64,000 nt of DNA, from positions 1 through 64,000 of the forward strand of contig BGZK01000223.1 in assembly GCA_005406025.1 (NCBI GenBank), given 5' to 3'. The translations under genes and the position numbers were made by a program. The notes under the pieces are model-generated. The model had not been told where the DNA came from, did not search any database, and worked only from the letters and a program-made list of their open reading frames with translations. This document shows positions 1-12,600 of this stretch, piece after piece; the stretch's first letter is position 1, and the number at the start of each line of letters is the position of its first letter. Source of the stretch: Eumeta japonica (Eukaryota > Arthropoda > Insecta > Lepidoptera > Psychidae).

Positions 1-1990
1 CTTATGATATGATCTTTTCAAACTTATATATTAGTCCCGATACTTACATAATTTACTAGTAACGAATCGACTTCGAGAAATCTTTTAAATAAGTAGCATT
101 TTTTATGGAATAGCAAAAAAAGATAAGAGAGCACAGCAAAACCTTTTGTTTGACAAATGTATATAATTTTGTGTTTTTTTTTTTTTATGGAAGAAGGAAA
201 CTTCATATACCTATATATATAGACGACAAAAATAGACTTTTCTTAAATTAAATTCCACTTCCATTAAATATTCGTATTTTACTTCCTTTTTTTTAAATAC
301 CAGTGTGATATAGTTTAAGGAGATACCATTATCATTAAGAAATATTTTATCTACTTTTAATAAGTCAGATTATAATGGAAACGATAAAGCAACTTAAGCA
401 TAAAGACAAAAATAAACAAAATATACATAAAAATCTCGTATCACATTATTTGTCCGCAATGAACTGTTAAACTATTGAACCAATATTAATGAAATTTTAA
501 AAACTGTGTGCAGTTTGGTCCAATTTGAGAGATAGGATAGTTTTTATCTCGTGAGAGATGGCGCAGTTGTTGATATTTAAATTTTGTTTAATTTTTCAAC
601 GAAATTCTTTTTAACTTTTTTCTAATTTCTCATCCAAAAATACATACAAACAATAATTTTAAGTTCCTGGTCCTCCACCACTCCACATAAGACGAAAAGA
701 CTAAAATATTGTTCCTCAAATCGCACCACATTAAATTTAAATTCACTACCGTACTTTAAAACAACAATGTTATATAGACTTAGACCAACAACGGTCTCAG
801 AATGTAAAACAGAACGAGGAGCAGAACGAGAGCCAGGATCTGAACAGAAATTAAAAACGAGACCAGAGTCAAAATTGAGCGTGGGTTCGGCGTCAGAATC
901 GAGAGCCTAATGGTGGAAATACAAAAGATAAAGGAGTTATTTGTCCCTAGCTTCGTTTAAATCGAAACCGTAACTGGAATTAGAATTGAAAACGGGACAG
1001 AAAACAGAATTGAGAACGGTACTAAGATCAGAATCTAAAGCGGGATTGGGACCAAAATGAGAACGGGACTGGGGTCGAAAACGAAAGTGAAACCGGGATC
1101 GAGATTGACATCGGTCGATTCAAAAGATGAAGAAAATCATTTTATGGCGATGCGATACTGGCGGAGCTGGCGGATGCGCTAGTCATACACGTGAAAGGGC
1201 AGAACCACTTTTGCCGGTTAAGCTATAAGTGTATATATATATTTACAAACGGTGAAAATAAAATCCATTATTAACGGTCACTGCCTTATTTCTATCTCTA
1301 GGTACAATCTGACAGTACAAAGGACGGATCTGAGGACAAATCCTATCAGTATTCCGGTCGAGTGATAAATTTTAAATGATCCAACTCCTTCACAAATGTC
1401 ACTTTCCATTATAATCGTCAAGCCTTTGTCTTTTGGAAGCTAATGCTTCTTCAAATATTCTGGCAGGTGTATAATAACAAGGGATCTCGTTGTATTATAT
1501 TCAGGATGGTTTTTTTTGCTTTAATCCGAGCATTTTTATGCTCTTTGAAGTCACCTACGTACATCTCATTACATAAGTATTACTGATAAAACCAAAATGT
1601 TACACTTTTTTTTATTCTGACTTATAAATAAGTACGTATCTTATAAATAAGTACATATTTTGAAAAGAATTAAATAGAATTTCAAAAGTTTATTTTATTA
1701 TTATATTCTATCAGAAATGGAATAGAAAACAAACACTCATCTTTATATAATTTCGAATATTTTCATTATTTGTTGTGAGCCATTTTCATATTTTAAATTT
1801 ATTTCATTTAACAGACAGACAGACATTACAATAAACAAATACTAATCTCAATTTCCGAAAGCAAAATAGCCACTGCGCCTGCCATACACAAGGTTTATAT
1901 AAATTTTAGTGATTAATCTCATAAAAATTTCCAATCTTTCAATATTAAGTATTACTTAATATTTTCCTTAAACATACGAGTTACACTCAC
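1..1990. other. Last visible intron of gene A, no exon seen
   Basis: Both strands were searched by eye for the helix 9-12 exons of gene A (motifs such as NALDITPNYAG) without success. The stretch holds AT-rich sequence and the purine-rich degenerate repeat at 790-1120. Confidence 0.6.
790..1120 (+). repeat. Degenerate purine-rich interspersed repeat (GAACGGGAC / GGATCGAGA-like)
   Basis: Imperfect short blocks such as agaacgagg, gagaacgggact and gggatcgagattg recur over about 330 bp. Similar blocks occur at about 21845-21950, 33715-33915, 36500-36900 (opposite strand, CT-rich) and 42720-42780. It looks like a low-complexity family spread through the region; no coding capacity is evident. Confidence 0.6.
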
Positions 1991-2207
1991 ATATAGTTGT
2001 GTAAATCTTCCTTCCGGTGGTGATGCTGTGCCATTTCTTCTTGATGCACAGATCGCATAAGCCCGCGAACACGAACGAGCACACGTACATGGCCATGTAC
2101 GGGAGGGCCGACATCAGACCGGTGTCTTTTATGTTGAACTTTAGTACGTCGGAGAAATACTTCGGCAGGTCCGTGATCATCGTGAAGTAACCCCAGTCGT
2201 GGCCTAT
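1991..2207 (-). CDS. Gene A coding exon 6 (helices 7-8), last exon in the window
   Basis: Residues 291-362 plus one base, phase 1 end before GTGAGT. It reads IGHDWGYFTMITDLPKYF, then LMSALPYMAMYVCSFVFAGL, ending GRKIYTTI plus one base. Length (217 nt) and phase equal gene B exon 6. Confidence 0.92.
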
Positions 2208-5200
2208 CTGTGAATATTCAATGTAATTATTTTAACAGCAACCGGCGAGATACTTAATTTTTTCAGAGGGATGCCGTAAATGCCTGTGCTTGTGTGCGTA
2301 CGTGCGTGCGTGTGTACCTACGCATGTGTGCGTGTGCGTTTGTGCGTGTGTATGTGTGTGTGTGTGTGTGTGTGTATACACAGAATATTTTTGAATCAAT
2401 GGACCGATTGAAATTGTTTTCATAATATCTACATTACTGAATCAAAATACCAAAATCCAATCAGTTTTGTTCCTAATAAAATTGCACACTGCATCGAAAT
2501 TCATTAATTTCTTTGAAGAACAACTAGCAGTAGAATTTCAAAAAAAAAATGATTTTGTAATTATTTTTAGATTTTTTAATTAAATCGATTTATAAAAGAT
2601 TTGTTTTTGTAGTTTTTCTTCTCCGTCAAATATCTTAAGTCTCGTTAAAGTCAATAAAATTAATCAAAAGATGTCGTTATCCAAAATTTAAAAACAACGT
2701 TTTTTAAAATGACTAAGATTTCTTAACCGATCTATCACAATAATTGTTCAGATCAAAATGTTTGACTATTACAAGCCTCGTTTAAATACTCCATTGTTTC
2801 GTTTAAAATATATTTTTGGCTTTATTATTGAAAAATGGGCCGTTTTTAACCTCTAATAATTTGAAAAGAGAACACTGATAATGTTTAACTTGAAAAATGA
2901 ACATTAGGGTTTTCGCGTTTTTGGAACTCAATTACATTTTTGCAAACTATGCGGGAAGTTTTAGTAACTGAGCTGTGAGCACATTTGTTGTTGATTTTTT
3001 TCTGCAAGCACTGTTGTCTAGATTTTTTTTTATAAAACTCCGTAATTTTCTAAAACTGAATTTTGCATTTCATTTTTTAAGTCTGCGAGATAAATATATT
3101 TTAATCTCACAGATCGACAACTAATATACAATTATTTTGAATTTTGGAAATCGAGTTCGTAAAATAAATACAATTTTAATAATACCAAAACGTATAAATA
3201 TTTTTTGAAAGGTGGTTCCTTATCGTGCTCCAGCTAAGCGAGTGTGCGAAAAGGCCGTAATTTTGTTATCTAATCCTTGGCAGTATCGCACAGTGTATTG
3301 AAAAATCCCAGGGTATTCACTTGACGCACGATAAGGCTCACACAAAAATAGGCTGATGGCGTGACAAGCTGCTACCTAGACAGACAAGCTGCTAGATAGA
3401 CAAACCTACTGCTATGGCGTGACAAATAGAAGAAACTAGCTTCTACTGCAATATGTATTTGACGTTAACTGTCCAGTTACATTGGTATCGGTTTTATTCG
3501 CTTACATTGTTTACTTCTATGAAGAGTTTAACATATTTTTCTTTATTGTTACCTATCTTTTATTATTGAAATATGAAATATATTCATTTTCACTTCCACA
3601 ATGTGCATTCAACCAGTGTTTTTTCATTCAACCCCTCAAACAGAAGTAAAAGAAATTATGGGAGGTTGTGCCTCACTGTTGATAAAAATAACTGACAACA
3701 CAATAAGTCTCACTAATAATTAAAAAAACACTTACATTTTTTTATCTTAGTACATAGTTTGACATCAATTTTTTTTCATGAACATTAATATGTATGTATA
3801 TTAGATAAATCCGTTTATATACACCATCATGTGTAAACAACATATTTTGTATTCTTAAACAAATTCAGACGAAATTTTAATACTCACTGCTGCCATAATA
3901 AGCACCCACAATGGGGTCGAACGGAAAATAGCCTTGAAAGGTACGGGGTCAAGCTTCCTGTGTAGCCCTGATGCCATCACGTTCGCGTTCAAAAATTGAC
4001 GCTCCTTGTCCGATATGAAGGGATGCGAATTTGGTGTACTGTAACATAGCAACACCTGCGCAGGGACACGCGAATGTACAGTAAAAAGCCTAATGTTATG
4101 TTATTTCTTAATGATATATGTACTTAAATTGAGTAAAGATTGCATGAATATTTTTTTAATGATCGAAAACATATGAAATAAAATTGAATATTTTTAAGCA
4201 AATTATTAGAGAAATTAAGTGTTTTATAACAAATATATTTATTTTCTCGTTTGTTAATTATTCGACATTACGATTTAAATTTGTCCTGTACAGCTACCGA
4301 TGACATCTAAAAGAAAATGTAATTTCTTTGTCTTGCCAATGAGAATATTTTAATAGCATAAACATGACAAAGTCACCATAATTTTCATTCAAATCACTCA
4401 CCCAAAAAATAAACCATACGACGCCCAAAAATCCGAACAGATAGAACACGTGCGCCCAATCGCCCCCGTCGGCCATGATGAGGCCGGACAGGTAGGGGCC
4501 GGCGATGTTGCCCACCTGCGCGCCGCCGAAGATCATCGCCCCGAACCTGGATCGCTCCGCCGGCGGCACCCAGCGCGCCAGCAGCAACACGAAGGCGGGT
4601 GTCACGGGACCCTGGAGTATCCGAGTAAGATTTTGCTTGGTCAACTCGAATGTAAAAAGTGTAATTGGAAATTCGACAGTAAGACTTGTACCGTTTCTGT
4701 ACTCGGTCGATTCGAATTTAATATCTAGATCCTTCAATAAATAACTACATAATAATGAACAAACTAAACATTTGTCTATTTCCAATGATAGATAAATGCA
4801 ACTAATCTGTAAATTTCAACTACTATTTATTGCTGATTTCAGTTTTTGTTATCTGCAATGAATAATTTTCAGATTATTCATTTCAGATTAATAATTTTCC
4901 GGACTACTATGTACGATTTTATCGCACTTTAGCTTTGTATAAAGAAACGACTTTATTAAAACTTTTGCTTCGAACTATCCCAAATTCAATTCGAATGTAG
5001 TTTCGTTACGTGCCCTAATACATTAAGCGATAAGTCGTAAATCTTCATCATGATAAAAGGGCGGACGCTACATGGAAAAGAGGTGCGGTCGGCTCGTGTC
5101 TGTTTATTGCTACATTTTTTAACTTACTATAAAGGTTTTCCGCGTATTAATAGAAGGTATAAATTTTACTCATATTTTTCTTTTTCTTTTCGTGTTTTAA

Positions 5201-8200
5201 TATTTCCAGTAAAAAAATTTCAGGAATAAACGTATTATACGTTTTCAATTAAAGTATTACAATTTACATATATAATAAATTCGATGCAAAATCTCATTAT
5301 AATACATGGCTACACTTTCAAGAGTGAAAACAGACCTTTTAACCGTTTCAGGACCCATTTTATGGATGCAAATAAAATGGTTGAGAAGCTTTAACGTTAG
5401 TAAACCACTCTTAAGATGTGGGAAATGTTAATTTGTTGTGATCTGGTAACAGAAATGCTTTACTACGCTTAAACTTTGAAAATATAAATTTAAAGATTTT
5501 TTTATACAAAAATCTTTGTATAATTTAAATACCTTTTTTTAACGTACACTGGAAAAACATATCGTCTTTAAAATGTATCCTTCAAATGACATTTTCTAAA
5601 CTTTATAAATGCAAGTATTATATGTGACCTGTTTTACTTTGTATATAGGCTAGCCATTACCCGCCCGTTTCGCTGGGCGTAAATTAACAATCAACAATAA
5701 TCGTTTTTTATGTTTCAAATATGCCCGTTGTTTTGCTCATATGTGCATAAAGTAAATCTCTCCATTTTTAGAGTTCCGAGCTAAAAGGGTAAAAACGGAA
5801 CCCTTGTAGTTTCATGCCCGTCCGTCCGTCCGTCGGTTTGTCTCAGGCATTTCATTCAAAAACTACGGGACATACATTGATGAAATTTATATGTAGGTGT
5901 CTTTTATGAGCCGTTATTTAGTTTGGTAGTTAAATATCAAAAATGAATATTTATATGGGGGGCACTCCATACATGTAAGGGAAGGTGAAAAAAAATGTCT
6001 CAGCATACATCGACGAGTGGTACATATTAAGACAGTTCATTTAAAAACAGTTTAATGTTTTTAAGCAATTTTCTGATTACGTGAATAATTTCGGAAATAA
6101 TCGCTCCTAAACTTGCAGAAATTGTGCCCCCGTCCTCTATTTTCTAAGCCGTAAGTCAAACAATATGAAAATAAAATAAATAGATAACGCTTAATAAATA
6201 CTTTCAACAAAAATTGTTTTGAACATGATCGAATATACTGTTTTCGGGTTATTGCCGAAAAACTGCGCTTCATTATAATAGGACAAAAGTGCCATGAAAG
6301 TTCGCTCTTTTGCTGACACACTTTAGTTTACACTAGTTTAATAGTAACAGTCGATATACCTATTTGTTTTTCTAGTAATAGGCGACGAAAGTGCTTATAA
6401 CCATTATGTGCGGGAAACATCAAGAAAGTGTAACAACGTACTTGTTTCATCTGTAGTGCATTCTTTGTAATAATGCTTCGGGACCCTATAATGAGCATGG
6501 TCCGACATGCTCTCGGCCAATTTCAATATTAGCTGTTTTCGCTGTCAATTCTGATTGCTAATTCTATATTCTAGTTCTATTGTCGGGACCGATACCACTA
6601 TTCTAATAGCGGTCTTGATTCCAATCTTAGTCTTTTCTCGGTCACGAATGTTAGTGATAACAGATTACCATTTTTACTGGTATATATATATACATTTTTT
6701 TACATAAAAAATAGTCTTGTGGTATCATATTACATAAAATTATTACATTAAACTTATATCGTATTTAAGAACACAATCTACCTCTAAACGATATTTGATC
6801 CGTTCAGCTGTTGGCCTATGATAAACGTATATACAAACATGCATTTACAGTTTTTTATTTTATAAATAGACTGTAACCATCTATAAACGATTCCGCGTCG
6901 AATATTCGAATTCCCATACCAATACATTTAATAGTTTTTATCTAATATTCGGCAACAAAAAAAAGCATTTTCATTTCTAAACATATATATATATTCTAGG
7001 GCTAAGTTTCGATGTCATAGATACGCTGCTACTAAGTGATTTTCAATAATATTTTTAAGGACATCACTCATTTCCGAGAGCTCAAAAGACTTTAATTCAA
7101 TTCACAAGATATAAGTCGATGCCGAGCGATTGTTAATTCAACATGAGATGTATTAATTACCTCCCCGAAGCCTTCGATGACCCTCATAATAAACAGGCCG
7201 GTGGCACCTCCGACCTTCACCGCCCACGGCGTGGCCAGCGTGCCCAGGGAGGTGCACAGCAATCCGATGCCCAGCGTCCACTTCCCGCCGAACTTCTCGG
7301 CCAAGAGCCCGCCCGGCAGATGCGTTATCACGTACCCGTAATAGAAAGCGCTGAGCAGAAAACCTTGGGTGGCCTCATCCCAGTCGTATTTTTCTCGAGC
7401 CTTGCGAAATTAATAATTCATTAGAATTCAATACACGCTGTCTGATCTTATAACACGTATACAAATAGTGTTTAGCACGTATTTGGTGTGTGACATAACG
7501 CTTCAACGATTAACGATTTAATATAAAATATCGTTAGACATATATAAAAGATTTGCATCTAATAGTTCACACACGAGAAAATAGTAACATTATTACAGTA
7601 AATATGTATTTAATGATAGAAAATTATTTAACTGTAACGGTTCATAAGCGAAAATTATTTTGTTGCATTACTGCATACAATAAGGATCTTATTTACATAA
7701 GATCCGTATTTTAGAATTGTTTGTTGATATTAAAAAAATACAGTGATATCAAATGAAAGGGATTTACAAATAAGATAGAAAAACGACTGCATATAATACA
7801 AATATCAGCAAGAATGAAATATTTCAGGTAGTATATTAAACTTTATTCGATTTATAGCTACATTTACAGCAAAAAATATAATATTAGTGGGATTATATTG
7901 ACTGCTGAACGAGTAATCCTTTAAAAAGAAATACTTTTTTAATATAGAGTAATTGTCAATATTAATTTTATGATAGTTTAGAATAAACTTAAATTACTTA
8001 TTATGTAAAATAAAATAACTTCGATATTAAAAAAAAAATGTTTGACTTCTTGGACACATGTTCTATCTAATCTTTTTGGAGTATACTTAAGGTAGATAAC
8101 AATTCACATATTATTATGTCACTTTCGGAGACAACCCTATTATGTTACACAACACTAAAGAATACCGAGATAACATATACATGGCCACGCTTTATCAAGC

Positions 8201-9578
8201 CTTGATGCTATGTTAATCTAAAAACTAAATATTTCTCAAATTATCCTATTTCACAAATTGCCGTTTAAGCTGGTCAGATAACTGGTCACTTAGTCCATTT
8301 TTATTAAATTTCTTTTCTACAAACATCATTATAGTTTATCTCTAAAAACATAAGTCTATAAACATAAATTATTTTATATATATATATTATTAGGTCAGAG
8401 AAAAAGTTTTTTCGTATATTATAAGTAAGAAGTTGCAATAAAATATATTTGGTTGTGCTGCTTATATCTGGCTAGTTTTGATACCATTAAATATATGACA
8501 TTTAAAAAAAAGAAAAACAATAAATAAAGATATTGTCCCGCCATTTTTCTATTGTCCAATGGATGAAATATGAGTGAATCTAACGGAAAAATTCTATACA
8601 CTTGGAAGTTTTATTACAAAAATGAGAGAAATGCGACCCAAGCCCCAAAAAAAATTGTGACGTTTATGGACCTAATGCAGTGTTGGTAAGAGACGCACAA
8701 AACTGGTTCAAGCGTTTTCAGTCGGTAATTTTGATGTCAAGGACGAACCTCGTTCTAGTCGACCTGTTACGGATAAAGGCATTTTGGAAAAATTTGTGCA
8801 AGATCGGCATATTAGTTTTTATAATATAGCTGAAGATAGTAAAACAGTTTTGATTGATTTGAGAAAACTAGATATATAAAATAGCTCGAAACTTGAGTCC
8901 CACACGAGCTCTCTGAAAGAAATCTAATGAATCGTGTACTCATTTGCGAGTCTCTATTAATACATAATGGAACCGAACCACTTTTGAAAAGATTAATCAC
9001 TGGTGATTAAAAATGGATTACTTACGACAACAACGTACGAAAAATATAATGTTCAAAATGCAAGCAAGTCACAGAATATAGCGAAATCCGGGTTAACTCG
9101 CAATAAGTCGATGCTATGTGGATTGCTATGTGATGCTATGTGGGATTGGAAAGGCATTATTCATTATAACCTTTTACCGCCGGGCAAAACCATCAATACG
9201 AATATGTACTGCTGCATGCTGATGAGAGTCAAGCAAGCAACAGCTGATGAGACTCAAGCAAGAAGTAGAGAAAAATAGCCGCATTTTATCAACAGAACGG
9301 GTGTGGTTTATCACCATGTAACGCCAGAGCACACACTCTGCAAATATTGAGAGAGTTTGATTGGGAAGTGTTAATGCATCCACCATATAGCCCTGACCTT
9401 GCACCCACCGATTTTCACCTGTTTCAATCTCTTCAGAATTCTTTAGTTACTGTTTGTTTAACATCGAGAGAGGACTATCAATAGTACTTATGGCGGTTTT
9501 TTGGTCAGAAGTCCCAAAATTTCTATAGCAATGAGATTATTATTACCTACACAACGGCAACAAGTCGTTGAACAAAAT

Positions 9579-9646
<68 letters not shown>

Positions 9647-12600
9647 TTAAATGCTAATAAAACATGATGAAAAATTATCTTAAATTTGTATATAACATAA
9701 GAAAAAACTTTTTCCCCGACCTTATATAAATATTTGTATTTATATAAGGTCGTAATATTCTGCAAAATGAGCCATGAAAAACGTATATTTCCTAAAAATA
9801 ACTATTTTTATTGCATGCCTTAAGCGCGAGCGTAGGTATGCTTCTACTGTCGCCTGAAAATCCCGTGTAATCACGATAACTAAAACACTAGTTAACTTTT
9901 AAAGTTAATTTCTCTTTCAATCTCATCACTAATCGATTGGAAATAACTGTATTGAAAATCATAGCTTGATATAGTACCGTGTAATTGAGCTTTTTAACTG
10001 GCAGTTATTCATGTTTTGATGTCATTTTGCTTAAATATCTGAAATGGAGATTGAAATAATGTTTTATGTTTTTGTAATAGCCAACAGATGGCGGTAGTAA
10101 TATCAAAACAAAACAACTATTTTCGTCCGAGAATCAGCTATTACGATTTAGTTCAACTGTTTAGCATTAAGTTGCGCGTGCAGTGTGCCTGAGTTCACAT
10201 CTGTCCTAGAATTGGTTTTTTTTAATTTATTTATTTTTAACTACTTTCAAACGTTTTAGTTAATTCCAAAGTTATTTTTAATGCAATTAGTAATACGTTT
10301 ATATTAACAACAATTATTGTACAATAATTTTAATTAGTGACTTCGAGAAAGTTTTGAAGAACTTCGAAAAAGGAATTTTGGTGAAAAGCTCATATATTAT
10401 CATTAACCTCTAATTTAAATGACATACGTATGTCACGAGCGCTTAAGGCATGCACATTTGGTTTTACCAAATTTCTTAATAATGTATTTTTTTCTGTAAT
10501 GAATTCATAGTTTATGTCTATCAATAATTTTATCGTTCATATGTTGTACAAAAAAGTAAACATAACAGCATCGATCTCGGATAGCAATTTAAAATTATTA
10601 GGTTATTAGAATTTAAATGGTAATGAAAATCTATGTTCAATTCCTCTGAAATACTCACAATTTGATTAATCACAGTCTCAGTGCCATTTGAGACCACATC
10701 CGTGACGCTGACGTCATCGACTGGACATGTTTCACCGAGGATGTGTTCAGAGGGCGCCGTGTGCGTTACCATTTGCGTTATAGTCATACTAAGGCATACG
10801 CGCATCGTGAAGGAGTTAGCTAGGGCAAACAAGCCCATTATACCCAGCACATATCTCTGCGGTATGATTAGCACTGAAATAAGAGGCAAATATTTTGCGA
10901 ATTACAGTCAATGTTTACAACTACAATAAAATAGATAAGCATTACAGACAGATTTTGTTTGAGAAAGCATTTTTTTTTATACAAAACCGACAGAGATAGT
11001 ATTGTTTTGTGTTTAAATTTTATTGGAAAATATAGTGATTTGATAATTTGTTATCCAGACAATTTGTTTCTTGCAGTTACTCATTTTTCAGCTTCAATAA
11101 TTTTATAAAATATGTACAAATTATAACGCTCCTTGAAGAAACTCTCCATGGGGAAGAAAAGGTTTTAGGTTTTCGAGAAGCAACCAGGTATCATTCATGT
11201 CCAGAAAGAACCGTCTTAATATCAGACTTGTGATATGGACACTACGTGAACTGGTGAGGTAAGTGCCAAACCTATAATTATAATTGGCCCAGGATCGTCT
11301 ATCTTGCGAAAAGGCCTAATCCAGCAGTAGAAGTCATATGACTGAAGATGACAAATAAAGCAAGCATAAATATAAAAAAAAATATTAGAATCTTAGGCAT
11401 TTGTTTATACTTATGTTTTATTTAGCGACTTTATTGGCATTGTAATAACAGCTATATTTACTGACGTTAAATAAACATGGAGAAGTTGATTTTCAACGAT
11501 ATAGACAAACCTATGACTACATAGGGAAAATAAAATTATTGTTATGATATCAACAAAATTTTGTCACGGGTAAATCATATATAATGTATATAGTCTTTAG
11601 CACAAAATTTGTATCAGCAGATTTTATATTATCAATCAATTCTATACACATAATTTAAATAAAAACTAACATGCAAATAAATAGTAATTCAAAATAAAAG
11701 ATGATTTTTTTGTCTAAATGAAATCCTGTTTAACCTTGACTATCTGTATACCCAATTGAATTAAGTAATACATGATAAAGACTATTACCGAATGAAAAAT
11801 GTAGACATAAACAAGATTTTAAAGGCTGCTATAAATAAGATAAATTACACAAAAACAATAAAAAAGACATTTTATACAAAGAGAACCATAAGAACTACAT
11901 CATACATAAATCTAATATTAAACATTAAAAAAGGAAACACAAATTTGACAGATCAAATTATAATAACACATGTTGGAATTTTGAAAACTTGAAAGTCAAA
12001 GTTAAATTATCCACAAATATCTTATGACACATTCAATTATTCTACATACATTTGTATTATTGGTAAATGATACATTTACCAATAAGATGCAGTTCAAAAT
12101 TTGCCATTTTATGAATTTAAACTTTGCGTTAAATAGAAATTATATGGCAAGGGCTAATATACCGTGTACTTGCTTCAAGTTATTTCTAAGTGTTGTACTA
12201 AATTATTAATTACTCAATATTTTATATTGATGCGTAAAAAAGAGCAAACCTTTCTTGTCCATTCTTTTCAAAGTGAATCAGCATTTGTACTGGGTGGTAA
12301 TGTTAATGTCGAAAACAGTAATTTATGACGCATTTCAAGTGTAATTTCTATTACGTACAAAATAAAGCTGTATTCAATTTGATTTGATTATTATTTATTC
12401 AAACAAAATGCATAAAAGAATCATCTTACGTCCTTTGGAAATTCCTTTAAAAATTCATATGACAAATACAAATTGAAAGTGTGTGATAATTCAGTGATAG
12501 ATATTATGTAATGTAATCTGTAATTTTAAATCACAGAAGCCTAAACCTAAATATAGTTGAATATACAAGTCGTTTTATTTGCGAATAAGACAGTAAGTAC

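Noticed and set aside
2232..2423. His/Thr-rich 63-codon frame
   Set aside because: It is translation of a (TG)n microsatellite.
4450..4744. Plus-strand frames of 79 and 92 codons
   Set aside because: They are antisense shadows of GC-rich gene A exon 4.
7143..7424. 93-codon plus-strand frame
   Set aside because: It is the antisense shadow of gene A exon 3.
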